Source: Pseudomonadales bacterium (GTDB taxonomy: Bacteria; Pseudomonadota; Gammaproteobacteria; Pseudomonadales; Azotimanducaceae). From it: a stretch of 64,000 nt of DNA. The notes below the pieces were generated by a model, which was given only the letters and a program-made list of their open reading frames with translations, did not search any database and was not told the DNA's origin. The DNA lies in assembly GCA_029251375.1 (NCBI GenBank), contig JAQXDL010000023.1, positions 1 to 64,000 on the forward strand. The letters are read 5' to 3'. Both the position numbers and the translations under genes were made by a program. Positions 36,510 through 44,215 of the stretch are shown here, piece after piece (the first letter of the stretch is position 1; each line of letters opens with the position of its first letter).

Positions 36510-37952
36510 TTATATACCACAAAGCTCGTATCTTGTGCATATAAAACCCCGTTTTGGTGCGCTTTTTTTGTTCAAAGCAGCGACACCCTTTCGAGATATG
36601 CGACGTTCAAAGCCTGCGATTCTTTTGTCGTAGGTCGCAAGCAGCTCGTTTTTTACATCCTCAGGCAGGAATGCAAACGAAATAGAGTTACGACTGAGCA
36701 ATTTGATCTCTGTCCAGGAGAGATTGAACTCCCTCACCGCGACGTAAAATTCATCGGTCAAAGTACTATCCCACATGCCACGATCGTCTGTTGATAGTGC
36801 GACGGGGACGCCGATTCTTAGATATTCTGGGAACGGGTGCTGACTGTAATCGTCAACGTACTCAAGTAGGAGGTTACTAATCAGATTCACTTCGACTAGA
36901 TAGGGCCCGTGGCGCATTTCACGCAGCGTCTCTGGGTCATTGATCAGGTTAACGCCATGCCCTATTCGATCTGCTCCTAACAGCAGCGTATCGCGAATAT
37001 GGAAATTGGGCTCGTCTACTTCACCTGCGTGAATCGACAGTTTTACGCCGTGATATTGCTGCCTGAGCTTTCTTAAGGTTTCAAGAAAACGCAGCGGATG
37101 GCCCTTATCATCGTCCTCGCGCCCCACCATGTTGACGGCGACCCAATCTTCGTTTTCCGCGACTATTTTGTAGGTTGTCTCTAAACTTTCTTCTGCATTT
37201 GGCAAAAAGCGCAAAATCGCTTCCTGAAAGCGCCAAGTCATGCCGGTGTCGAGTGCATCCTGACGCGATAGTCGCCCGGTAATAATTGAGGCTGCTTCAC
37301 TGGGACTAAACGTTGAACCATCAGGGCGCTGATAACCCTGCAGGGTTAATTGGGGTTCAAGATAGAGCAAACCTTCGTCACCAAACGCTTTAAGATTGAG
37401 ATAAACGATTTCCGCCGTCACATAGGGATTAGCGTCTAGGTCGCCTAATCGTTGCCAGTGAGTCTGGAAAAACTCGTCCCGCCCTTCGTAGGGCTTATCC
37501 AGTCGGATGCTGTTTTCCCAGGCGGCTCGCTCTTTTGCGTCTAGTTCGGCTAAGGGCTTGAACTCGGCCTGTTCACAGGTCGGTAGGCTGGCCAGACTTG
37601 CAGATGTAATGGTGTAGAACATCAGATAATAAGGTGCGGCACCTTTATAGGCTTGATGACCATAATCGCGGCAGTTATTAGTTTTAATACGCGTGTGGTA
37701 GACATAACCTTGCTTCGAGGCCGCCAAAGCCTGCTCGTACCACCATTCAGAATAGCCGGAACCACTGGAGTGACTGTGCAGATCGCCACCTTTGGGCATC
37801 TCGTAAAGAAGTTGATAGAGTTGCTCGTCACTTGCCGCTAACTTAATCTTTTCGAATTGCTGACCAAACTCGGATTCCGCATGCGCGGCCAACTGCGTCA
37901 GGCTAAATAGCACGACGACAACGCTCTGTTTGAGAAGAGATTGCAGCTTCAA
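36510..37952 (-). CDS. Exported ADGF/CECR1-type adenosine deaminase
   Basis: A 480-residue deaminase with a signal peptide (about residues 1-25, ending AAHA). Motifs of the adenosine deaminase superfamily are complete: MPKGGDLHSHSSGS near residue 53 (first metal His pair), KLSIHAGEVDEPNFH near 310 (catalytic Glu), LLGADRIGHGVNL near 330 and VALSTDDRGMW near 385 (metal Asp). The long region between 70 and 300 matches the secreted ADGF branch, not the cytoplasmic ADA branch. It would deaminate adenosine outside the cytoplasm, yielding inosine for uptake or cleavage. It is divergent from puuE. Confidence 0.9.
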   Translation of the reverse strand: MKLQSLLKQSVVVVLFSLTQLAAHAESEFGQQFEKIKLAASDEQLYQLLYEMPKGGDLHSHSSGSGYSEWWYEQALAASKQGYVYHTRIKTNNCRDYGHQAYKGAAPYYLMFYTITSASLASLPTCEQAEFKPLAELDAKERAAWENSIRLDKPYEGRDEFFQTHWQRLGDLDANPYVTAEIVYLNLKAFGDEGLLYLEPQLTLQGYQRPDGSTFSPSEAASIITGRLSRQDALDTGMTWRFQEAILRFLPNAEESLETTYKIVAENEDWVAVNMVGREDDDKGHPLRFLETLRKLRQQYHGVKLSIHAGEVDEPNFHIRDTLLLGADRIGHGVNLINDPETLREMRHGPYLVEVNLISNLLLEYVDDYSQHPFPEYLRIGVPVALSTDDRGMWDSTLTDEFYVAVREFNLSWTEIKLLSRNSISFAFLPEDVKNELLATYDKRIAGFERRISRKGVAALNKKSAPKRGFICTRYELCGI

Positions 37953-38057
37953 GAAAAAGACCTCAGGATGGGAGGCGGCATTTTATTAAAAACCAGCAAC
38001 AGATAGCTAGCCATATTCAACAAAAATTAATGAAAGTCATCCAAGAGACGAATACCT

Positions 38058-38987
38058 GTGACCGAAAAAGACTACCCGAGAGACATGACAGGCTACGGCC
38101 AACACCCTACAGTCGCCAATTGGCCTAACAAAGCACGCATCGCCGTCCAGTTCGTGATTAATTATGAAGAAGGTGGCGAGAACAATGTTTTGCATGGGGA
38201 TCGCGCGTCTGAGACGTTTTTGTCAGAGATTATTGGCGCAAACGCCTATGAAGCTCGTCACATGAGCATGGAAAGCCTGTATGAATATGGCAGCCGCGCC
38301 GGTTTCTGGCGCTTGCACCGGGCCTTCACGAGCCGCCAAATACCCGTTACCGTATTTGGGGTTGGTATGGCGCTCGAACGGAACCCTGAAGCGGTTGCGG
38401 CAATGTTGCAGGCCGACTGGGAAATTGCCTGTCACGGCTATCGTTGGATCGACTATCAATTTGTCGACATTGATGTCGAGCGAACTCATATGCAGCAAGC
38501 CATTGAGGTTCACGAACGTGTCACCGGCAATAAACCGCTCGGCTGGTATACCGGACGTGATAGCCCGAATACACGCGACCTAGTCATTGAAAACGGTGGA
38601 TTCCTGTATGACAGTGACTCCTATGCGGACGATCTGCCCTATTGGCACCAATCGGCGCAAGAGGATCAGCTAACTGAACACAGTAAACCGCACCTTATCG
38701 TGCCCTACACCCTGGACGTCAACGATATGCGATTTGCCGCGCCACAGGGTTTTAACGCCGGTGATCAATTCCTGAATTATCTGATCGATGCCTTTGACGT
38801 TTTGTATGACGAAGGCGCGACCACACCGAAAATGCTGTCTGTTGGCCTGCACTGTCGAGTGATTGGAAAACCCGGTCGAATGCAATCGTTATTAAAATTT
38901 CTGGACTATATTCAAACAAAGCAGGATGTGTGGTTGTGTCGACGTTCGGATATCGCGCAACACTGGCACGACCATCACGGCATTTGA
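38058..38987 (+). CDS. puuE: Allantoinase PuuE (polysaccharide-deacetylase type)
   Basis: A 309-residue cofactor-sparing allantoinase of the carbohydrate-esterase-4 fold; it opens the allantoin ring to allantoate. Typical parts are DMTGYGQHPTVANWPNKARIAVQFVINYEEGGENNVLHGD at the N-terminus, SETFLSEIIG, ACHGYRWIDYQ near residue 125 and GWYTGRDSPNTR near 162. It begins with GTG (AAGAGA upstream). Its last 13 bases overlap the end of the convergent permease gene. Confidence 0.95.
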   Translation: MTEKDYPRDMTGYGQHPTVANWPNKARIAVQFVINYEEGGENNVLHGDRASETFLSEIIGANAYEARHMSMESLYEYGSRAGFWRLHRAFTSRQIPVTVFGVGMALERNPEAVAAMLQADWEIACHGYRWIDYQFVDIDVERTHMQQAIEVHERVTGNKPLGWYTGRDSPNTRDLVIENGGFLYDSDSYADDLPYWHQSAQEDQLTEHSKPHLIVPYTLDVNDMRFAAPQGFNAGDQFLNYLIDAFDVLYDEGATTPKMLSVGLHCRVIGKPGRMQSLLKFLDYIQTKQDVWLCRRSDIAQHWHDHHGI

Positions 38988-40309
38988 GCTTCGCCCTTAG
39001 GCTTGTGCATCGGTAACAACAGTTCCAGAGCAACAGCGAACACCGCTCCGGTTGATACCGGGAATGACAGTATCATGGCCCATTCGGCGGATAGAAATGT
39101 CATCGCACTGACACTGAGTGAAACGGCATAACCCAACACCATGGCAACGCCAACGATGATCCAGTCTCGTCGCACCGGTTCATTGCTGGCTACGATACTG
39201 TATCCGGCAAAGCCGACCAGAGAAAACATCAACAGCGTTGCGCCGTAGATCACTGCATTTGGAATCGCTTGAAAAATGCCACCCACGACCGGAAAAAAAC
39301 CGAACAGAATCAAAAAACCTGCCACAAAGTAACCAACAAAACGGCTAGAAACTCCCGTTATGCGAATGACACCATTGTTTTGTGAGAAGGTGGTGTTCGG
39401 AAAGGTACAAACAAAGGCCGCGATCAAAGAGTTAATCGCATCACCCAAAATGCCGCCTTGAATCCTTTGCCAATAGGTTTCATCCCCCGTCGGTAAATCC
39501 GAAAGATCGTTTGTCGCCGTCAAATCACCAATCGATTCTGTCGCCGAGATCAGGAATATTGGCATCAACACCAGCACCGTCGGCCAATCAACGGCTAGTT
39601 CATAGCGCCAGGGCACAGGAACAAAGAAACTGTCCAATTTACCCAGCACACTAAAATCGACGGTGCCGAACAAGAAGGCGACAATAAAGCCGATAATGAG
39701 ACCCAAGGTAATACAAGAAATTCGCAGCCAGACATTGTTTGAACGAGAGAAAAAGATAATCGAGGCCAATACGAGCCCGGTGAGTAGCAACACCAACCAA
39801 CCCTGTTCGCCCGCCTGTTGATATTCACGTTGGATATTTTGCAACGTTGCAACAACCAAGGAGATGCCCAATAACATAATCGTCGCGCCTGCGACATTAG
39901 TCGTAATGACCCGACGTAAATAGCGAATAAACTGGCTGGCAATAATCATCGTCATCGCACAAAACGCACAGGAACCAAAGATCATGCCCAACGCGTCGCC
40001 AGAAGGCATATTGACGACCAACGTCTGATAAGAAAAAACCAATGGACCAATAAAGGCAAAGCTGGTGCCTTGAATACTCAATAGGCCAGACCCTATCGGG
40101 CCAATGCGGTTGATTTGCACCAACGTTGCAAAACCGGAAACCACCAGGGATGAACTGATCAGGTAACTCGTCTCTTCTACGGACAGCCCCATGCCCAACG
40201 CGATGATCAGCGGCGCGGTCAGTATCCCGGCAAAGACCGCCAGAAAATGTTGAAAGCCAATCAGGATAGACGTGCCTATCGGCGGTTTGTCGTGTATCGA
40301 ATACAGCAT
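38975..40309 (-). CDS. NCS2-family xanthine/urate permease
   Basis: A 444-residue inner-membrane transporter with about 12-14 helices, of the nucleobase-ascorbate/NCS2 family. The N-terminal GFQHFLAVFAGILTAPLIIALGMG and SGLLSIQGTSFAF (the substrate-contacting QGTSF-like block) match xanthine and uric-acid permeases, and the TATESIGDLTA... element (ISATESIGDLTATNDLS) is diagnostic. Substrate is probably xanthine or urate given its neighbours puuE and the deaminase gene. The region upstream of the start holds two competing hairpins. Confidence 0.93.
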   Translation of the reverse strand: MLYSIHDKPPIGTSILIGFQHFLAVFAGILTAPLIIALGMGLSVEETSYLISSSLVVSGFATLVQINRIGPIGSGLLSIQGTSFAFIGPLVFSYQTLVVNMPSGDALGMIFGSCAFCAMTMIIASQFIRYLRRVITTNVAGATIMLLGISLVVATLQNIQREYQQAGEQGWLVLLLTGLVLASIIFFSRSNNVWLRISCITLGLIIGFIVAFLFGTVDFSVLGKLDSFFVPVPWRYELAVDWPTVLVLMPIFLISATESIGDLTATNDLSDLPTGDETYWQRIQGGILGDAINSLIAAFVCTFPNTTFSQNNGVIRITGVSSRFVGYFVAGFLILFGFFPVVGGIFQAIPNAVIYGATLLMFSLVGFAGYSIVASNEPVRRDWIIVGVAMVLGYAVSLSVSAMTFLSAEWAMILSFPVSTGAVFAVALELLLPMHKPKGEAQMP

Positions 40310-40461
40310 GGCGGTCTCTTGAAGCGTTTGCCGTCACATTAAGTTCTAAAAGACGCCACAAAGTCAAAGTTATCTGGCGTTGTACCTTGTGGCAATCACG
40401 ATTCGCAAAAATGTTGGCAATCAATATGCAGGATTTGTATGGTGCACCTCTGAACATTTGA
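40310..40461. promoter_or_regulatory. Divergent leader region with alternative hairpins
   Basis: A 152-bp gap between the permease gene and a deaminase gene. GCCACAA (40355-40361) can pair with TTGTGGC (40387-40393). ACGCCA (40353-40358) can pair with TGGCGT (40375-40380). The two share bases 40355-40358 so only one can form. In the permease transcript the shared strand is followed by CTTTT, which could make the shorter pairing a weak terminator. Confidence 0.45.
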
Positions 40462-41475
40462 ATGGAAATTAACGTGACTGCATTTATCGAAGGCCTGCCG
40501 AAAGCCGAACTCCATGTCCACCTAGAAGGCACATTGGAACCGGAGCATATATTTGAATTGGCAAGTCGCAACAAGATCGAGTTGGAATATAAAACACCCC
40601 AAGACGTTATCGATGCTTACGATTTTCACGACCTACCTTCATTCTTAAAAATATACTATGCAGCGATGGGCGTACTACACACTGAGCAGGACTTCTACGA
40701 GTTGACCTATCATTACTTTGAGCGCGCCGCCAAAGATAACGTCGTCTACGTTGAACCCTTCTTCGATCCACAGGGGCACACCAGTCGCGGTGTTGATTTC
40801 GATACCATTATCAACGGCATTCATAGAGCACAAGAAGACGCACGCAAAAACCTTGGTATCGAGTCCAACCTCATCATGTGCTTCTTAAGGGATATGTCCG
40901 CAGAGTCGGCGGCAGAACATCTTCAGATGAGCCTACCCTTCAAAGACTGGATCATTGGTGTTGGCTTGGACTCAGACGAAAAAGATAACCCGCCAACAAA
41001 GTTTCAACAGGTCTTTGCCGATGCACGACAAGCTGGCTATAAGTTAACGATGCACTGTGATGTCAATCAAAAGGATATTCTTGGACACATTCGTGAGTGT
41101 ATCGACATCATTAAGGTTGACCGCATCGATCATGGTATCAATGCGCTTGAGGACGAAGCGCTTTGCGCGGACATTGTGAAACACGATCTGGGACTGACCG
41201 TCTGCCCCGTTTCAAATCGATTTGTAGTGCAATCGTTGACGAGTAATGAAATCCGCACGATGCTCGAAAAAAATATGAAGGTCACGATTAACTCTGACGA
41301 CCCGGGATATTTCCGCGCCTACCTGACGGACAACTTTATTGCGCTCACCGAGGAAGGCCATTTTTCAGAGCAGGAATTAACACAACTGGCACGAAACGCT
41401 TTCGACGCGGCTTGGTTAGACGACGCTGATAAAGCACATTACCAGCAACGTATTAACGATTACATTAGTGGGTAA
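40462..41475 (+). CDS. Adenosine-deaminase-family protein lacking the HAGE motif
   Basis: A 337-residue relative of the deaminase at 31599. It keeps the first metal motif (KAELHVHLEGTLEPE, His18/His20), RIDHGINALEDEAL near residue 221 and INSDDPGYF near 275. The catalytic HAGE is replaced by His198-Cys-Asp-Val (TMHCDVNQ), so the general-acid Glu is absent. The protein may use another substrate or mechanism, or be inactive. The ATG at 40462 has little ribosome-site support; a GTG at 40474 preceded by GGAAA is a close alternative. Confidence 0.85.
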   Translation: MEINVTAFIEGLPKAELHVHLEGTLEPEHIFELASRNKIELEYKTPQDVIDAYDFHDLPSFLKIYYAAMGVLHTEQDFYELTYHYFERAAKDNVVYVEPFFDPQGHTSRGVDFDTIINGIHRAQEDARKNLGIESNLIMCFLRDMSAESAAEHLQMSLPFKDWIIGVGLDSDEKDNPPTKFQQVFADARQAGYKLTMHCDVNQKDILGHIRECIDIIKVDRIDHGINALEDEALCADIVKHDLGLTVCPVSNRFVVQSLTSNEIRTMLEKNMKVTINSDDPGYFRAYLTDNFIALTEEGHFSEQELTQLARNAFDAAWLDDADKAHYQQRINDYISG

Positions 41476-41515
41476 ATCAAATTAATAAATTGTCGTTAGG
41501 CGATCGCTGCCGACA

Positions 41516-41537
41516 CGGGTTCTCATCGAAGAACCCG
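41516..41537. terminator. Convergent hairpin terminator
   Basis: CGGGTTCT (41516-41523), loop CATCGA, AGAACCCG (41530-41537), then CTTTAA on the plus strand. Eight perfect pairs between the ends of the deaminase gene and the azgA-like gene. The T-run is short. Confidence 0.65.
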
Positions 41538-41548
41538 CTTTAAGCTAA

Positions 41549-42847
41549 TTAAACAAACGCAAACTTTGCAGCGAAAATAAGCGCAACCAGATAGACTGCC
41601 GGCGGACATTCTGACGCTCTACCGCTCAGCAGCTTAATTCCCATGTAAGTGATAAAACCAAGCCCGATACCATCGGCAATTGAAAATGAAAGTGGCATCG
41701 CCAAGGCACATACCACAGCAGGTGTACTTTCCGTCAGATCATCCCAATCCACATCTGCCAAACTGCGGGTCATCAGACAAGCAACAAACAGCAGTGCCGC
41801 AGCAGACGCATAGACAGGTACACTCTGCGCCAATGGTGCAAAAAACAAACAGGCTAAAAACAAAACGCCCGTTGTCACCGCAACGAGGCCAGTTCTACCA
41901 CCACTTTCGACACCGGCCGCACTTTCGATATAACTTGTTGTCGACGACGTTCCGACCAAAGCACCGACTGCGGTTGCACCTGAATCAGACAACAATGCCT
42001 TACCAAGCCTAGGTAACTTTCCGTCCTCTGTGGTCAGCCCGGCTCGAGTCGCAACACCCACCATGGTGCCCGCCGTATCGAAAACATCAACCAGCAACAG
42101 CGTCAAAATCACCGTTATCATCGACACGTTAAAGGCAGCGGCAATATCCAACTCAAACAGCACAGGCTCTAAAGATGGCGGCATCGAAACAATACCTTTG
42201 AACTCTGCGCCGCCGAAGGACCAACCTAAAACGGTCGCAAACAACATACCGATGATGACAGCACCCATAATTTTCCGCTCGCTCAGTGCAGCGATGATGA
42301 CAAACCCGACCATGCAGATAAAAGGACCCGCATCGGTTAGCGCGCCGAAGGAAACAAATGTTGCCGGGTTAGCGACCACGATGCCGGCATTTTTAACAGC
42401 GATAAATCCTAGGAACATACCGATACCGGCGGAAATACCCAGCTTCAAATTTTTAGGAATTGCGTTGATCAGCCATTCACGTACGGGCAAAAGACTCAAT
42501 ATGATAAAAATAATACCGGAAATAAACACAGCTCCCAGTGCCGTCTGCCAGGTGTAGCCCAATCCCAAGACGATGCCGTAAGCAAAAAATGCGTTTTGTC
42601 CCATACCGGGCGCTTGTGCAATCGGGTAGTTACCCACAAGCCCCATGACAATGGAGCCAAACGCAGCGGCGATACAGGTAGCGACAAAAACCGCACCAAA
42701 ATCCATGCCCGCTTCCGACAGAATGACAGGATTAACAATAGTGATATAGGCCATGGCAAGGAACGTCGTTAAACCCGCAACCAGCTCAGTGCGAATGTTG
42801 GATCCTCTCGCCTCGAGTTCAAAAAATTTCGCGATCTTGTCCATCAA
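41549..42847 (-). CDS. AzgA-type NCS2 purine permease
   Basis: A 432-residue inner-membrane transporter of the AzgA/PbuG branch, which moves adenine, guanine or hypoxanthine by proton symport. Characteristic parts are the N-terminal FELEARGSNIRTELVAGLTTFLAMAYITIVNPVILSEAGM, GNYPIAQAPGMGQNAFFAY near residue 72 and VDVFDTAGTMVGVATRAG near 250. About 12 membrane helices are evident. It follows the puuD operon on the same strand after a 174-bp leader that contains several inverted repeats. Confidence 0.94.
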   Translation of the reverse strand: MMDKIAKFFELEARGSNIRTELVAGLTTFLAMAYITIVNPVILSEAGMDFGAVFVATCIAAAFGSIVMGLVGNYPIAQAPGMGQNAFFAYGIVLGLGYTWQTALGAVFISGIIFIILSLLPVREWLINAIPKNLKLGISAGIGMFLGFIAVKNAGIVVANPATFVSFGALTDAGPFICMVGFVIIAALSERKIMGAVIIGMLFATVLGWSFGGAEFKGIVSMPPSLEPVLFELDIAAAFNVSMITVILTLLLVDVFDTAGTMVGVATRAGLTTEDGKLPRLGKALLSDSGATAVGALVGTSSTTSYIESAAGVESGGRTGLVAVTTGVLFLACLFFAPLAQSVPVYASAAALLFVACLMTRSLADVDWDDLTESTPAVVCALAMPLSFSIADGIGLGFITYMGIKLLSGRASECPPAVYLVALIFAAKFAFV

Positions 42848-42931
42848 AGATTCCTAATTATGTATCGATGAATTTGTGCAACAGCCATCCATTACGCCCA
42901 TTGGAAATCGGCTCTATTAGTACCACTTCTT

Positions 42932-42986
42932 GACCATACCAGCAGCTATGGTCTTTCACTAGGCAAGGCCTATGAAAACGCGTTTT
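42932..42986 (-). promoter_or_regulatory. Structured leader upstream of the azgA-like gene
   Basis: Within the 174-bp gap: GACCATA (42932-42938) pairs with TATGGTC (42947-42953) around an eight-base loop; TAGGC/GCCTA form a short hairpin at 42959-42971; AAAACGCGTTTT (42975-42986) is a perfect palindrome. TTGACCA at 42930-42936 equals one half of the RutR-like operator at 51353. I cannot match this to a known purine or xanthine riboswitch. Confidence 0.45.
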
Positions 42987-43021
42987 ATGTTTTTGCGTAC
43001 GTTCAGTTTTGTGAAGCGCCG

Positions 43022-44215
43022 CTAGGGTTGTTTATTTTGCGCAATCCATGCCAACAAATCGGTGCGCTCTTCATCTGTCATGCCTGTCATATTCGCTAAC
43101 GGCATGTAGCCTGTACTGACAGCCGTCTGGACTTGTTGACCGTGCTGCACAAGCTGGCCAATATCTTCCAATACAAGGCCACCCGGCGCAGCGGCAAAAC
43201 CCGGTTGCGTGGGCTTTACCGCGTGACAATTAACGCAGTGTTTTGCAACAATCGCAGTAACGATGTCGTCTCCGACTTGGTTCGATAACAACGCCTGCTG
43301 CGCTTCGTAACGCTCGTAGCCTAACCAACTAGCAAGTACTAAGAAGCCAATAAATGCCTGCACTAAAACCATCGGCTTGATGATGCCGCGATGTCGCAGA
43401 TTGAAGAAGTGGCGCGAATACGCCGTGATCATCATTACCGCAACGAGTATGACCCAGTTCCATTCATGCCCATAAAGAAACGGGTAATGGTTGCTGATCA
43501 TGCAAAACAACACCGGCAGCGTGAAATAGTTGTTAAATGTTGAACGCTGTTTAGCAAAAGCCGCTTCTGCCGCATCAGGGCTACGACCGGCTTCTATCGC
43601 CGCGACGAAACGTTTTTGAATAGGAATAATGCCGAGAAATACATTGCCCGCCATTATGGTACCCATCAATGCACCGACATGAAGGAAAACGGCACGATCG
43701 GAAAACAGCTTTGTCGCCAGCCAAGATAATAGAATCAACATCAGCGCCACACCAATGGCAAACAATCCTTCATTTTTCCGCAATGGGCTGCGAATAGCGA
43801 CTTCATAAAGTGCTAGGCCACCCAACAAAAAAGCAACACTGGCGGCGACAGCGATCGAGCTATCAGATATCCAGTTGTCCGGACCTACGAGATAACTTTG
43901 TGCTTGGAAATAATAAACCGCAATCATTAAAAATGTACCCGTGATCCAAGTACTGTAGGCTTCCCATTTAGACCAGTGAAGACTGACGGGCCAGCTTGGC
44001 GGTGCAAGAGCATACTTACTAAAGTGATAAATACCGCCGCCGTGAATTGCCCAAAGATCACCCTTCACGCCCTTAGCTTTTAGCTCCTCGTCTGGTTCCT
44101 GCAAACTATTATCAAGCCACACGAAATGAAATGATGCGCCAATCCAGGCGATACCTGTAATGAGATGCAACCACCTAACGATAAGACTTAGCCAATCAAC
44201 TAAATAAGCTTCCAC
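43022..44215 (-). CDS. puuD: Cytochrome-linked urate oxidase PuuD
   Basis: A 397-residue membrane urate hydroxylase that converts urate to 5-hydroxyisourate while passing electrons to a fused cytochrome c. The N-terminal ~310 residues contain eight or so helices, opening with LVDWLSLIVRWLHLITGIAWIGASFHFVWLDNSL. The C-terminal domain has the heme motif CVNCH near residue 330 and an axial Met in GYMPL. This replaces soluble oxygen-using uricase. Its start codon overlaps the guaD stop by one base. Confidence 0.95.
   Translation of the reverse strand: MEAYLVDWLSLIVRWLHLITGIAWIGASFHFVWLDNSLQEPDEELKAKGVKGDLWAIHGGGIYHFSKYALAPPSWPVSLHWSKWEAYSTWITGTFLMIAVYYFQAQSYLVGPDNWISDSSIAVAASVAFLLGGLALYEVAIRSPLRKNEGLFAIGVALMLILLSWLATKLFSDRAVFLHVGALMGTIMAGNVFLGIIPIQKRFVAAIEAGRSPDAAEAAFAKQRSTFNNYFTLPVLFCMISNHYPFLYGHEWNWVILVAVMMITAYSRHFFNLRHRGIIKPMVLVQAFIGFLVLASWLGYERYEAQQALLSNQVGDDIVTAIVAKHCVNCHAVKPTQPGFAAAPGGLVLEDIGQLVQHGQQVQTAVSTGYMPLANMTGMTDEERTDLLAWIAQNKQP

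Noticed and set aside
39897-40574. A 225-codon minus-strand frame overlapping the permease start and the divergent deaminase gene
   Set aside because: It runs through the intergenic leader and out of frame in the permease gene; its translation shows frameshadow composition (His, Arg, Trp rich).
42030-42557. A 175-codon plus-strand frame inside the azgA-like gene
   Set aside because: Low-complexity Pro/Ile/Thr/Ser sequence typical of the reverse strand of a membrane protein gene.
42848-43021. Classical purine riboswitch
   Set aside because: I could not find the conserved loop sequences of the three-way-junction purine aptamer; only simple inverted repeats are visible.
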